From CAYVVT01 sp964454335 (GTDB taxonomy: Bacteria; Fidelibacterota; UBA8477; JABMPR01), in assembly GCA_964454335.1 (NCBI GenBank), contig CAYVVT010000002.1, positions 1-64,000 on the forward strand: a stretch of DNA of 64,000 nucleotides. Reading direction: 5' to 3'. Under the pieces are notes generated by a model. It searched no databases, was not told the DNA's origin, and saw nothing but the letters and a program-made list of their open reading frames with translations. Shown piece by piece: positions 8,020 through 17,040 of this stretch. The number at the start of each line of letters is the position of its first letter. Within the stretch, counting starts at the first letter, position 1. A program made the translations under genes and the position numbers.

Positions 8020-10350
8020 ATGCGACACGGGATCCAAATTCTACTCCTGCTATCCGTAAGTCTGACACTGATGTTCTGTGAGATACCGGATACGGAACCA
8101 CCCACCGTTGAGATCACCTCCCCTGAAACAGGTACCACCGTCAACAAGATCACCTTCATCGAGGCCGAGGCCAGCGACAATATTGGTATTCAGAAATTGA
8201 AGCTCATCGTTGATGGCAACGACATCAACGTCGTGGATATTGATTCACCCTACCGCCTGGCCTGGAATACCACAACCTATAATGACGGTTTCAGCTATAC
8301 GATCGAAGTGACAGCATACGACAAATCTGACAATACCACCACCAGTGCTTCCATCGGTCTCATCGTGAATAATGAGTCAGCCCGACCAGACAGTGTCCTC
8401 ATAGATACCATCCAGTTCGGTGACGGTCGCTTCTTTATCCGCTGGTTCCAGTCTCAGGCTGTGGACTTTGAGGAATATGTACTCTACAAGAACACTGAGC
8501 CCGTTTTCAGTACGGCTGCGGTGCTCCACCACACGGAAGATATCACAGAGGTGACCTTTTACGATACCAGCATCGTCCCAACTTTGACCTACTATTACTG
8601 GGTGCAGGTGGTGGACGTGTACGGTCTGACAAACATCAGTCCCATGAAGGCATCGATCCCGGATCCGCGCCCCAATCCTGTCGACATCATTTCCGTTACC
8701 TATGATCGTGAATCCATGCTGGTGGTGTGGGCCACATCCCAGGACGGGGATTTTGAATCGTATACTCTGCTGCATGCGATTGGAGAAGAGGGGGAACGAG
8801 ACACTGTCTTCACCCAGACAGCCATTTTCCCAACCTTCAGGGTGCTCACCGGATTTGAACCCTTTGCTGAGAACTGGTTCTGGATGTCAGTAAGGGATAC
8901 GCTGGGACAGGATTCAGTTGGGGCAGGTCTGACCCACGCTTCTGAACTGCCACCCCCTCAACCGGTATTCACTTCAGTTGAATATTCGGGTAACAGCTTT
9001 GATCTGGAGTGGGTCAATAACTACCCATCGGATTTTCTTACCTGTAAACTCTATGAATCCTATGTCAACGATATGAGCGGAGCTCAAGAGATTTTCCGCA
9101 CCAATAGCACTGCTGATACAAGCTTCAATGTTGAATCCATCTCACCCGGTGCCATTCGTTTCTACAGGCTCGAAGTCTGGGATTTTTGGGGTCTCTTCAG
9201 CGTAAGTGAAGTTATTTATGCTACTTCCCACGCTCGCTTTCAGACCATTGTCGGAGGCGACGGTGCCGATCATGCAATGGCTGTTACCGAAGCCCCAGAC
9301 GGAGGCTTTGTGGTTGCAGGTTATACTGATTCATATGGAGCTGGAATCGATGACGCCTGGTTGGTGAAACTTGACATTTCCGGTGAAGAAGAATGGGATC
9401 AGACCTACGGTGGGTCAGGCTACGATCGTTTCCACGATGTCCTAACCTCCACGAGTGGTAGTATAGTAGCTACTGGCTACACGGACCTGGGAGCACAGCA
9501 GCAAGAGGAATTTTATCTCGTAGGTGTCGGATCCGACGGTAGTAGCTATTTCGACAGGACATATGGGACCACTGGCTCTGATGTTGCCAATTCTATTACA
9601 ATTTCTCATGACGGCGGCTTTTTGATTGCCGGGTATACCCAGTCGGGAGCAAACGGTGACATATATCTGGTCAAGACAACCTCCGGCGGTACCCGGAATT
9701 GGGCCCGTCAAATAGGAGGATCATCCTGGGAGGAAGTCAGTGACATCATCCCGATGTCATATGACACTACTTACGGTATTAGCTACGCCATTTCCGGCTA
9801 TCAGTTATCCCCAACAGGTGATGGTCGAGAGGCGCTGGCCATGTATACTGATATTCTCGGTACAAATCCTAATTCGACCATCTGGGGCGGTAGTACCCAT
9901 GATGAGCTTGTTTCGATCATCGAGGAACCGTTCGGCATTTGTACTGTTGGTGGTATGACTTACTCTTCAGGTAATTCCTATGGACAGGTCTGGATGGCTG
10001 AGTATGATCCCAGCCTTAGCGTTCCTCCAAACCTTGTTACCATCACGGGACTGGGTGCTGATCGACTCTCAGATCTGAATAAGACAAGCGATGGTGGATA
10101 TATCCTGGCTGGAGCCACAGCTCCTAGTGCAACCGCTATCGGTGATTTCTGGTTTGTCAAGCTTAACAGCATTCTGGGTAAGGAATGGGAACGCACCCTG
10201 GGAGAAGCCTCCAGTGGTCTGGCCACCGCTGTTCTCCAAACGAACGACGGCGGATATATCATTGTTGGTGATACCTACATCAACGGTAGCGCTGACATGG
10301 TCATCCTCAAGACCGATCCGCTGGGCAATGTCAGCGGGTTCTACGAATAG
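8020..10350 (+). CDS. Large surface lipoprotein: Ig-like, fibronectin III-like and propeller-type repeats
   Basis: 776 residues with a signal peptide ending at a lipobox (LMFC, Cys20). Residues about 28-120 form a bacterial Ig-like domain with the typical ASDNIGI and YTIEVTAYDKSDN signatures. Residues about 125-405 contain three fibronectin III-like units (FIRW, LVVWATSQDGDFESY and DLEWVNNYPSDF strands). From about 410 to the end there are six or more repeats of about 50 residues with the core G-G-x-x-D-x-A, D-G-G-F-V-V-A-G-Y-T, D-x-W-L-V-K, W-D-Q-T-Y-G-G, the pattern of propeller-like proteins of this phylum. No type IX sorting tail is seen. A surface binding or adhesive role is inference. 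Confidence 0.8.
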   Translation: MRHGIQILLLLSVSLTLMFCEIPDTEPPTVEITSPETGTTVNKITFIEAEASDNIGIQKLKLIVDGNDINVVDIDSPYRLAWNTTTYNDGFSYTIEVTAYDKSDNTTTSASIGLIVNNESARPDSVLIDTIQFGDGRFFIRWFQSQAVDFEEYVLYKNTEPVFSTAAVLHHTEDITEVTFYDTSIVPTLTYYYWVQVVDVYGLTNISPMKASIPDPRPNPVDIISVTYDRESMLVVWATSQDGDFESYTLLHAIGEEGERDTVFTQTAIFPTFRVLTGFEPFAENWFWMSVRDTLGQDSVGAGLTHASELPPPQPVFTSVEYSGNSFDLEWVNNYPSDFLTCKLYESYVNDMSGAQEIFRTNSTADTSFNVESISPGAIRFYRLEVWDFWGLFSVSEVIYATSHARFQTIVGGDGADHAMAVTEAPDGGFVVAGYTDSYGAGIDDAWLVKLDISGEEEWDQTYGGSGYDRFHDVLTSTSGSIVATGYTDLGAQQQEEFYLVGVGSDGSSYFDRTYGTTGSDVANSITISHDGGFLIAGYTQSGANGDIYLVKTTSGGTRNWARQIGGSSWEEVSDIIPMSYDTTYGISYAISGYQLSPTGDGREALAMYTDILGTNPNSTIWGGSTHDELVSIIEEPFGICTVGGMTYSSGNSYGQVWMAEYDPSLSVPPNLVTITGLGADRLSDLNKTSDGGYILAGATAPSATAIGDFWFVKLNSILGKEWERTLGEASSGLATAVLQTNDGGYIIVGDTYINGSADMVILKTDPLGNVSGFYE

Positions 10351-10363
10351 CACACTGCTTCCA

Positions 10364-10377
10364 CCTGCCACGGCAGG
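10364..10377. repeat. Short intergenic palindrome, copy 2
   Basis: CCTGCC-AC-GGCAGG, with the same arms as 1692-1706. It begins 14 bases after a stop codon and runs into the GGGAG ribosome site of the next gene, so folding could limit access to that site. Confidence 0.4.
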
Positions 10378-10384
10378 GAGATCC

Positions 10385-12025
10385 ATGAACGAACAAGCGA
10401 CCAGACCGGAACTGCCTACCGGCTATTATCTTGAAAATTTTAACATCGTCCTGGAATTTGTTGCCCGGCATCACACACGTGTACTGAATCAGGTCGAGCT
10501 CGATTTCCTGTCTGCCTTTCCCACACTGTCCATAGAAGCCCGTTACCTCTATGTTCGGCTCATATCCAGGAAGGGCCCGGTCTTTCGCTCGGACAAATTG
10601 AGCTATGCCGAGATCGCCAGTATCCAGGACTCCGCCGGAGAACTGCAGGAAGCAGGATTCCTGTTAATTGATCCTGAAGTTGCCCTGGAGGATCTGGGGC
10701 GCCTGCTGCTGAAATCTGAATTGCTGCAGCTTTTTCCGCATGAGCTGACTGATCACTCAAAAAAAAGAAAACCTGAATTGCTCGAGATCCTGCAGGAGGC
10801 TCTGGGTGCGGGATCGCTGAATATCGAACTGCCCTTCGCGATCTATAAACCTCAAAAACAGGAAGTCATCGAAGTATTCAGGCTACTCTTCTTCGGGAAC
10901 CTTTGGCAGGATTTCACAGAATTCGTGCTGCAGGATCTGGGACTCACCCGCTATGAGCGATACGTGATCCGACCCGAGGACAGCATCTTCCGGAACCGGA
11001 ACAGCATCGAGTGGTACATCATGATCCATGCCATGAGTGAATTGGTTTACCAGATCCAGGAAGAGCAGGCCTACCATCGATATGCAGATATTCTTGAGGA
11101 TCTGCCGGGCCCACTCGATCAACCTCGACTGGAACGGCATCGCAGCCGGCTTATCAATACCATGGCACGGGATTATGAACGTATTGGGGAGTATTCGTTG
11201 GCTCTAAACCTGTTTGAATCCTCGTCGGAGGTCCCGGCACGGGAAAGACGCCTACGCATGCTGACGAAGCTCGGGAAGGTGGAGGAAGCGAGGAAGCTCT
11301 GCAAGCAGATGCTGAAAAGACCCATGGATGAGGAGGAGAGTGAGGTGGCCGGTCGCTTCCAGCTGAAACTCGAGGGCGAGAAAGCCAAGAGGCACCTGGA
11401 TTCTGAGTTTCAGCACAGGAGGATCGATTTACCGGAGCACGAACAGGTAGAAATGGCTGTGCTGGAACATCTGAGCAGTGCGACCCACAAAGTGTATTAT
11501 GTTGAGAACGCGCTTATGCTGGGGCTTTTTGGACTGGTTTTCTGGGATGTGGTGTTCATGCCGCTGCCAGGGGCATTCTTCAACCATTTCCAGAGCGGAC
11601 CGGCCGATCTGTTTACACCAGCGTTCTATCCGCAGCGTGAATCAGAATTCAAGCAGCGGTTCAGAGAATTCGAGAACAGTTCTGATCCTGGAGCAGCATT
11701 ACTGGAAACCTACCTCGATAAGGTCGGGATCAGCAATCATCTGGTGCACTGGTCTATCCTCAGCGAAGAACTCGTAACCCTGGCCTGCGACCATATTCCA
11801 GGATCCCATCTCAGAAGCATCTTCCAGCGGCTCTGTTTCGATCTGCGCAACAATCGGTCTGGTTTTCCGGATCTCATCATGTTTGATACAGAGAATGGCT
11901 CGTATCGCATGATCGAGGTAAAAGGCCCCGGGGATCGACTCCAAAGCAATCAGAAACGCTGGCTCCGACATTTTGAATCACAGATCATTCCCTACGAGGT
12001 GGTGTATGTGAACTGGACAAGCTAA
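10385..12025 (+). CDS. FAN1-type structure-specific nuclease with VRR-NUC domain
   Basis: The ATG at 10385 follows GGGAG at 5 bases; the frame is open further upstream but overlaps the previous gene. The protein has 546 residues, close to the roughly 560 of characterised bacterial FAN1. The N-terminal part is helical with a SAP-like DNA-binding region (KLSYAEIASI). Residues about 300-410 look like tetratricopeptide helices (ARDYERIGEYSLALNLFE). The C-terminal VRR-NUC domain (PF08774) has the PD-(D/E)xK core: PDL at 495-497, E-V-K at 511-513, then the Q-x-x-W-L helix. FAN1 cuts 5' flaps and works in interstrand crosslink repair. The domain set and length match closely. Confidence 0.88.
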   Translation: MNEQATRPELPTGYYLENFNIVLEFVARHHTRVLNQVELDFLSAFPTLSIEARYLYVRLISRKGPVFRSDKLSYAEIASIQDSAGELQEAGFLLIDPEVALEDLGRLLLKSELLQLFPHELTDHSKKRKPELLEILQEALGAGSLNIELPFAIYKPQKQEVIEVFRLLFFGNLWQDFTEFVLQDLGLTRYERYVIRPEDSIFRNRNSIEWYIMIHAMSELVYQIQEEQAYHRYADILEDLPGPLDQPRLERHRSRLINTMARDYERIGEYSLALNLFESSSEVPARERRLRMLTKLGKVEEARKLCKQMLKRPMDEEESEVAGRFQLKLEGEKAKRHLDSEFQHRRIDLPEHEQVEMAVLEHLSSATHKVYYVENALMLGLFGLVFWDVVFMPLPGAFFNHFQSGPADLFTPAFYPQRESEFKQRFREFENSSDPGAALLETYLDKVGISNHLVHWSILSEELVTLACDHIPGSHLRSIFQRLCFDLRNNRSGFPDLIMFDTENGSYRMIEVKGPGDRLQSNQKRWLRHFESQIIPYEVVYVNWTS

Positions 12026-12068
12026 GATCACTCGACCTGAAGAATGACCTTTTGAACGAAAAAGCATA

Positions 12069-12090
12069 CCGCTGATCTGAATTCCAGCGG
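12069..12090. other. Inverted repeat downstream of the FAN1-like gene
   Basis: CCGCTG at 12069-12074 pairs with CAGCGG at 12085-12090 around a 10-base loop. No T tract follows. It may be a transcript-end hairpin. Confidence 0.3.
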
Positions 12091-12124
12091 GTCAGAACCG
12101 GTGGGGATTTATCTTCCTGCAAGA

Positions 12125-12946
12125 ATGAAACAGCACACCAGCATAATATTGGGGCTCATTTTCCTGTTTCTCATCGCATGCGAGGACGATGGTCTTACAC
12201 AATCCGATCCAGGACTACCGGACACCCTGCAGGTCCTCTTCATCGGCAACAGCCTGCTGGGTTACAATGACCTGCCTGGGATGTTCGCCACTTTCGCTAT
12301 TTCAGGTGAGAGGGAAGTGCGGAGGACTGAAGGCATCGTCTATGGCCGGCCTCTATCCTGGTTCCTCGACAATCCCAATACCCTGGAGTTGATCCATTCG
12401 CGTGACTGGACCCACGTGGTTTTGCAGCCCGGACCAGCGACCATCGCTTATCCTTTCACCCATGCGGATATTTTTCCTGGTCAGACCTATGATCCGCCAG
12501 GTCCGATTCTGAATGCTTTCAAGGAAATCATCCTCGATAATCATGGGGAAAGTCGCATCATCCTGTTCATGCCCTGGGCATTTGCAGACGGAACCACCTG
12601 GATTTACGGGCAAAGTGACAGTTATGCCGACATGCAGGAATTCACCCGACAACATACCATCAACATCGCAGACAGCCTGGACATGATGCTGGTGCCTGCG
12701 GGCTGGGCCTGGTACCGGGCCATACAGGGCGACTATGGCCTGTGGGACCTGTTCATGACCGATTATGTCCACGCCGTTCCAGCCGGCAGCTATCTGGCTG
12801 CAGCCACGCTCTATGCTGCCATCTATCAGGAACCGGTCCAGGATCTGCGCTATCATGCCGGATTGGATTCTGCCATGGCTCGTGATCTGCGCGCCATTGC
12901 CGACAGCACTGTGTTCGATGAACTTGAGCTTTGGAATCTTGATTGA
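12125..12946 (+). CDS. SGNH-hydrolase-like lipoprotein
   Basis: The ATG at 12125 gives 273 residues with a compact lipoprotein signal (FLIAC, lipid Cys19); a GTG at 12101 adds eight residues. FIGNSLLGYND resembles SGNH block I, with the nucleophile Ser in G-N-S. The tail TDYVHAVPAGSYLAAATLYAAI resembles block V, with the D-x-x-H dyad. Between them lie LQPGP and FMPWA strands of a Rossmann-like hydrolase fold. Family members are esterases, lipases or carbohydrate deacetylases; the substrate cannot be told. The ribosome site is weak. Confidence 0.75.
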   Translation: MKQHTSIILGLIFLFLIACEDDGLTQSDPGLPDTLQVLFIGNSLLGYNDLPGMFATFAISGEREVRRTEGIVYGRPLSWFLDNPNTLELIHSRDWTHVVLQPGPATIAYPFTHADIFPGQTYDPPGPILNAFKEIILDNHGESRIILFMPWAFADGTTWIYGQSDSYADMQEFTRQHTINIADSLDMMLVPAGWAWYRAIQGDYGLWDLFMTDYVHAVPAGSYLAAATLYAAIYQEPVQDLRYHAGLDSAMARDLRAIADSTVFDELELWNLD

Positions 12947-12966
12947 TTTGATCTTATTTAGCCGGT

Positions 12967-13575
12967 ATGAATTACCTGGCGCACCTCTTCCTGTCAAAAA
13001 CGGACGACCATTCACTCGTGGGAAACCTCCTGGGAGATTTCATGAACGGATGGGATGTGGAGGACATGCCTCCGGGCGTACTGGCCGGTCTCCAGAATCA
13101 TCGCGCCATTGACGGCTACACGGATTCTCACTCCGTCGTACGTGAGCTGCGCACTCTTTTCAGTCCCGAACGCCGTAGATTTGCAGGCATCATACTTGAT
13201 GTTGCATTTGACCACTACCTGCTCAAGCATTGGGATCAATTCAGCTCCGAGGATCTTGACAGCTTCTTTGACAGAGTATACGAAAGCCTGAACAGGACCA
13301 TGCACCTGATGCCGGAACGCATGCAATTGGTAGTCACCAGCATGCTCAGCTACCGCTGGCTGGACACCTACCGTGAACTTGATGGTGTCGGTTTTGCCCT
13401 GGACAGAATGTCCCAGCGTCTGCGCGTCAAGAATGCGCTTCCAGGTTCCATCACCGAGGTGAAAGACAATGATGTTGCCATTGATTCTGGTTTCTGCAAT
13501 TTTTTTCCGGACCTGCTGGCATTTGTCGCTGAGCGGGATCGATCTGATCCGCCTACCAATAATAAATCGAAATAA
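12967..13575 (+). CDS. acpH: ACP phosphodiesterase (acyl-carrier-protein hydrolase)
   Basis: 202 residues, near the 193 of Escherichia coli AcpH. It starts with the typical family N-terminus MNYLAHLFLS, followed by GNLLGDF and the metal-binding HRAIDGYTDSH segment, then DVAFDHYLLKHW. This HD-fold enzyme removes 4'-phosphopantetheine from holo-ACP, reversing AcpS. It starts 20 bases after the SGNH gene without a clear ribosome site, so translation may be coupled. The last 10 residues are polar and poorly conserved, and the stop lies where the panB relic begins. Confidence 0.9.
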   Translation: MNYLAHLFLSKTDDHSLVGNLLGDFMNGWDVEDMPPGVLAGLQNHRAIDGYTDSHSVVRELRTLFSPERRRFAGIILDVAFDHYLLKHWDQFSSEDLDSFFDRVYESLNRTMHLMPERMQLVVTSMLSYRWLDTYRELDGVGFALDRMSQRLRVKNALPGSITEVKDNDVAIDSGFCNFFPDLLAFVAERDRSDPPTNNKSK

Positions 13576-13908
13576 TTCTGGCCTCTCACCTGATAATCTT
13601 TCAAGAATACCTGAAAAAGGTCGATGTAGGATTATGAACATATCCTTGATCAAGCCATACGACTGGAGGATGCCGGATGTTTCTTCCTGCTGCTGGAAGA
13701 GATGCCAAGTGAACCTGCAGGTCTGATCCGTGAAGAACTTGAAATACCCGTATACGGGATCGGTGCCGGGGACCAGGTGGACGGTCAGCTGGTGATCATG
13801 CATGATCTCATCGGTTTTTACCACCAATCCGATAATCCGCAAATTCGCAAATTCAAAGCAAGGATCGGGTGGCCTCAGAACCTATGTTCGATTAGAATTG
13901 GCCCATGA
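13571..13908 (+). pseudogene. panB: panB relic (ketopantoate hydroxymethyltransferase), N-truncated and frameshifted
   Basis: Two frames together match the C-terminal half of PanB. Frame 1 (13571-13627) gives GLSPDNLSRIPEKGR, like the family GLTPQSVN..GGYKVQGR. After a frameshift near 13625-13629, frame 2 (13630-13908) gives LDQAIRLEDAG..LLLEEMPSE, EIPVYGIGAGDQVDGQ and VMHDLIGFY-like segments, the PanB signature with its G-I-G-A-G and D-G-Q motifs. The N-terminal half, with the Mg-binding aspartates, is missing and the tail is degraded. PanB makes ketopantoate for coenzyme A. The remnant fills the acpH-ada gap completely. An intact panB elsewhere is expected if the cell makes pantothenate. 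Confidence 0.8.
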
Positions 13909-14816
13909 GTTATTCAAAGAAAATGGCACGCATCATCCAGTACCTGGATGAAAATTATCAAGAGCAACCCGGCCTGGAGCAGTTGGCGGAGATCGCCGGG
14001 TTGAGTCCCTATCATTTCCACCGTCAATTCACTTCCTGGGTGGGCGTCACACCGAAGGATTTTGTCCAGAGCCTCACCATGGCCCATGCGCGGAGTTGCT
14101 TGTTGGATGGAGAAAGCGTACTGGAGGCCAGCTATTCGGCAGGATTGTCCGGTCCCGGTCGTCTGCATGACCTCAGTATCACTATGGAGGCCGTCACACC
14201 GGGTGAGATCAAAAGTGGTGGTGCCGGTCTGACCTTCGAATATGGCGAGGGCGACTCTCCCTTCGGACGCTGCATGATCGTCCGCTCTGAGCGTGGGATC
14301 ACCAGCATGCGGTTCATCGATGATTTCAATCCGGTCAAGACTGAAGAGAAGATCAGGGCCGCGTGGCCACGTGTCGATCTGAAACGGAACGACAGGGATA
14401 TCCAGCGACTGCTGGATGGGATCTTCAAGGTACCCGCTGAAGGACAATCAACTCTGGAACTGAGGCTCTGGGTCAGGGGATCTCAATTCAGGACCAGGGT
14501 CTGGAAGGCACTCCTCGAGGTTCCACCGGGCAGTCTGACCACCTACGGACGCCTGGCTGAGATCGCCGGTGTACCGGGTGCTGCTCGTGCCGTGGGAACG
14601 GCCATGGCCATTAATCCTATTGTCTACTTGATCCCTTGTCATCGAGTGATCCGGGAAACCGGAGTCATCGGGAATTATGCCTATGGACGTGGATTGAAAC
14701 GAACCCTCATCGCCTGGGAGGGTGCGGCTCAGGCCGCGGCGGATTTTTCTGCAGCCGTCAGTTCCAAGACGGTCAATTCTGAAGGAACCCCGATCCGCAG
14801 TGGCGGTCCCCAGTAA
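13905..14816 (+). CDS. AraC HTH / O6-methylguanine-DNA methyltransferase fusion (Ada-like, no zinc domain)
   Basis: 303 residues. Residues about 5-105 are an AraC-type helix-turn-helix (LEQLAEIAGLSPYHFHRQF). The rest is a methyltransferase with acceptor Cys245 in the I-P-C-H-R motif and the DNA-binding helix TTYGRLAEIAGVPGAARAVG. It transfers methyl groups from O6-alkylguanine to Cys245, a suicide repair reaction. The zinc-binding N-terminal domain of Ada, which senses methylphosphotriesters, is absent. The catalytic domain normally ends near KRTLIAWEG. The last 28 or so residues (AQAAADF... to the end) are unusual and are encoded in the region overlapping the convergent metallophosphoesterase. 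Confidence 0.88.
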   Translation: MSYSKKMARIIQYLDENYQEQPGLEQLAEIAGLSPYHFHRQFTSWVGVTPKDFVQSLTMAHARSCLLDGESVLEASYSAGLSGPGRLHDLSITMEAVTPGEIKSGGAGLTFEYGEGDSPFGRCMIVRSERGITSMRFIDDFNPVKTEEKIRAAWPRVDLKRNDRDIQRLLDGIFKVPAEGQSTLELRLWVRGSQFRTRVWKALLEVPPGSLTTYGRLAEIAGVPGAARAVGTAMAINPIVYLIPCHRVIRETGVIGNYAYGRGLKRTLIAWEGAAQAAADFSAAVSSKTVNSEGTPIRSGGPQ

Positions 14817-15934
14817 CCTGTGCCCGCATTCACATAGATCCACGTACCCTTATGATCATGGAGACCCTGCACATAGGGATGGGCTCTTGAGACGGCCAGA
14901 TTGAAAGGCTTGAACTGACCGCCATGGGTATGCCCGGACAGCTGCAGGTGTGCGCCATTCTGCTGGGCTTCATGGATGCTGCCGGGCTGGTGAGCCAGCA
15001 GAAGCTTGATGGAGTCCTTGGGTGCATTTTCCAGCGCAGCTCTTGGACTAGTGCGGTGCTCTTTGACGATCTGGTGAGCATGCAGATCCGTCACACCGGC
15101 CACGGTGAGTTTGGCACCGGCAACATCCCGGACTTCATGTTCATTCAGGAGATTCTTGAATCCCAGACGTTCCACTTCACGGATCCAGTGATCAACGCCC
15201 GAGTAGTATTCATGATTCCCGGTAACGAAATATTTACCATGTGGTGCTGTGAGATCCGCCAGAGGAGCAACATCATCTGACAGGTGGTCGACCGAGCCGT
15301 CCACCAGGTCACCGGTGATGGCGATGAGATCAGGGTTAAGCCCATGAACATCATCTACGACCTTGCGGACAAAATCCCTTTTGATCGTGGGACCGACATG
15401 CAGATCCGAGATCTGAACGATCCTGAAACCCTCAAGTTCTGCAGGCAGGTCGCGAATCGGTACCTTGATATGCTTCAGCTGGGCGTTTCTGCGCGCCTGG
15501 AAGAATCCGTATGCTGACAATCCGCCTGTAAGACTGACAATACCCAGATTCATCATGGAAACGAAGAATTGTCTGCGGGAAGGATCAATGGGCACGTTGG
15601 CCAGCCCCTCCTGATTCAGCCAGCTGTTGAGAATGCTCCAGGTTTTACCGCCAGCTGCAGTCACCAGCCAGAGGCCATCCCGGGTGAGCAGGATCAGGAA
15701 AGCGAGCGTGAAAAATCCAAGACTTGTATATCCTACCCAGGACAACGCGTCCGTCAAGCCATTCTCATAGCCCATGAAACGCAAAGCCAGAGGCAGTAAG
15801 GGTATAAAGGTCAAGAAAGCCAGAACCGCCCAGATGATCCAAGTCCATGGAGCTGCCAGCTGCATCGAGGGTATGATCCTCAGACCAACATATCCGTGCA
15901 GCAGTGACAGCATGAGTATTGCGATGATAAGCAT
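14729..15934 (-). CDS. YkuE/YaeI-type membrane-anchored metallophosphoesterase
   Basis: 401 residues with about four N-terminal membrane helices (to about residue 145), then a twin-arginine-like RRQFFVSMMN segment and a catalytic domain. Calcineurin-type metal motifs are all present: SDLHVG, GDLVDG, GNHEYYSG, LAHQPG and GHTHGGQF. Relatives YkuE and YaeI/LpxG-like enzymes act on phosphoester or phospholipid-linked substrates at the outer face of the membrane. The 3' end overlaps the convergent Ada-like gene by 88 bases (14729-14816). The catalytic domain is complete before the overlap. Confidence 0.85.
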   Translation of the reverse strand: MLIIAILMLSLLHGYVGLRIIPSMQLAAPWTWIIWAVLAFLTFIPLLPLALRFMGYENGLTDALSWVGYTSLGFFTLAFLILLTRDGLWLVTAAGGKTWSILNSWLNQEGLANVPIDPSRRQFFVSMMNLGIVSLTGGLSAYGFFQARRNAQLKHIKVPIRDLPAELEGFRIVQISDLHVGPTIKRDFVRKVVDDVHGLNPDLIAITGDLVDGSVDHLSDDVAPLADLTAPHGKYFVTGNHEYYSGVDHWIREVERLGFKNLLNEHEVRDVAGAKLTVAGVTDLHAHQIVKEHRTSPRAALENAPKDSIKLLLAHQPGSIHEAQQNGAHLQLSGHTHGGQFKPFNLAVSRAHPYVQGLHDHKGTWIYVNAGTGYWGPPLRIGVPSELTVLELTAAEKSAAA

Positions 15935-16098
15935 AAGTGAATAAATACGCCTCAGGTGTTGATAAGTTCCTTCATCTACTTAGTCAGACGTACATGAAGG
16001 GAGATTATTGTTATATACTTTGATTCACGAAAATTTGGGATTCCATTTCAGGATGGTTAAAATTTACCACGTGGACAACAGGGAGAACTGGTTGACGC

Positions 16099-16530
16099 AT
16101 GCCCATAGAATTTATCATCGACAAAGGTACTAATACGGCATTGATCACTGCTGAGGGTGAACTGACCCTGAAGCAGTGTCTGGAAGCAGTACCCAAACTG
16201 AAACGCAAGAAGGACTTTACCTCGGATATGAAGATCCTTGCCGACCTGCGCCAGATCGAGCTCGTTCTGAAAAACCCTGATGTCCAGAGTATTGCGGATA
16301 AAATGAAAGACCTGAGGAACGATTATCGAGATATCGCCCTCTACGTCCACCCGAAGCATTCATTCCAGATCAAGATGTTCACGGTATTCACGGATCTGTC
16401 CACCTTGAATATCAAGGTCTGCGAGACGGAAGACGAAATCAAGACGTGGTCTGAACAACCGGTACCCGCCTTACCCGAGGAGGATGCGGATGGTGGTGAC
16501 GATGAAGATGAACAGACAAATGAGTCGTGA
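16099..16530 (+). CDS. Small cytoplasmic STAS-like protein
   Basis: 143 residues, no signal peptide. The order strand (EFIIDKGTNTALITAEGELT), helix (LKQCLEAVPKLKR), strand (KILADLRQIEL), helix, strand, helix resembles the SpoIIAA/STAS-like proteins common in this phylum. The last 25 residues are almost all acidic. It is followed 9 bases later by a lipoprotein gene. Function unknown; the family call is by pattern. Confidence 0.55.
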   Translation: MPIEFIIDKGTNTALITAEGELTLKQCLEAVPKLKRKKDFTSDMKILADLRQIELVLKNPDVQSIADKMKDLRNDYRDIALYVHPKHSFQIKMFTVFTDLSTLNIKVCETEDEIKTWSEQPVPALPEEDADGGDDEDEQTNES

Positions 16531-16539
16531 GAAGCTGTG

Positions 16540-17040
16540 ATGTATCGAATCCTGACGTGGGCTTTGCTGCTAGCTGTGATCCTGGGCTGCGAGGAGTCGG
16601 ATCCACCTGAAGATCAGATCGATTTTGTTCTGACAGGCACCTGGGCTGTGACGAATATGGGCATTTTTGAAAACCCGGATTGCAGTGGTGCCCTGGATTA
16701 CAGCTACTGGGATTTTATCGTCGGCCTGGGACTCGAGATGAGTTTCAGCTTCAATGAAGATGGCAGTGGTATCGTCAGCACCGTCACACCCTTTGGCAGC
16801 GAAGATCAACCCCTGAATTGGAGTCTCGATGCGGACAGTCTATGCATAGACGACCTCTGTATCGCCTTCAACCCCAGCGATCAGGGCGATGAGATCATGA
16901 TCCAGCAGCATTCCGAAGCCTTCTGTGTTGATGAAAATGGTAACGAGACCGACGACACAAATCAGGTTGAATGTATTCTCGGTGGGAATACGTGGTTCCC
17001 GGAGACATGTTACCAGTTTGAGCTCACCCGGATGGAGTAA
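16540..17040 (+). CDS. Small lipoprotein of unknown function
   Basis: The ATG at 16540, directly after a GTG, gives 166 residues with a lipobox (VILGC). The mature part is acidic and beta-rich (TGTWAVTNMG, MSFSFNEDGSGIV, LNWSLDADSLCI), like a lipocalin-type 'META/lipid-binding' barrel. It has several cysteines (in NPDCSG, SLCI, DLCI, EAFC, VECI, ETCY) that could form disulfides. Paired with the STAS-like gene upstream. Confidence 0.65.
   Translation: MYRILTWALLLAVILGCEESDPPEDQIDFVLTGTWAVTNMGIFENPDCSGALDYSYWDFIVGLGLEMSFSFNEDGSGIVSTVTPFGSEDQPLNWSLDADSLCIDDLCIAFNPSDQGDEIMIQQHSEAFCVDENGNETDDTNQVECILGGNTWFPETCYQFELTRME

Noticed and set aside
12101..12124. GTG start for the SGNH lipoprotein
   Set aside because: Would place eight extra residues before a compact lipoprotein signal; the ATG at 12125 fits better.
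13012..13842. 276-codon minus-strand frame
   Set aside because: Antisense of acpH and the panB relic, both identified by family motifs; no family resemblance of its own.
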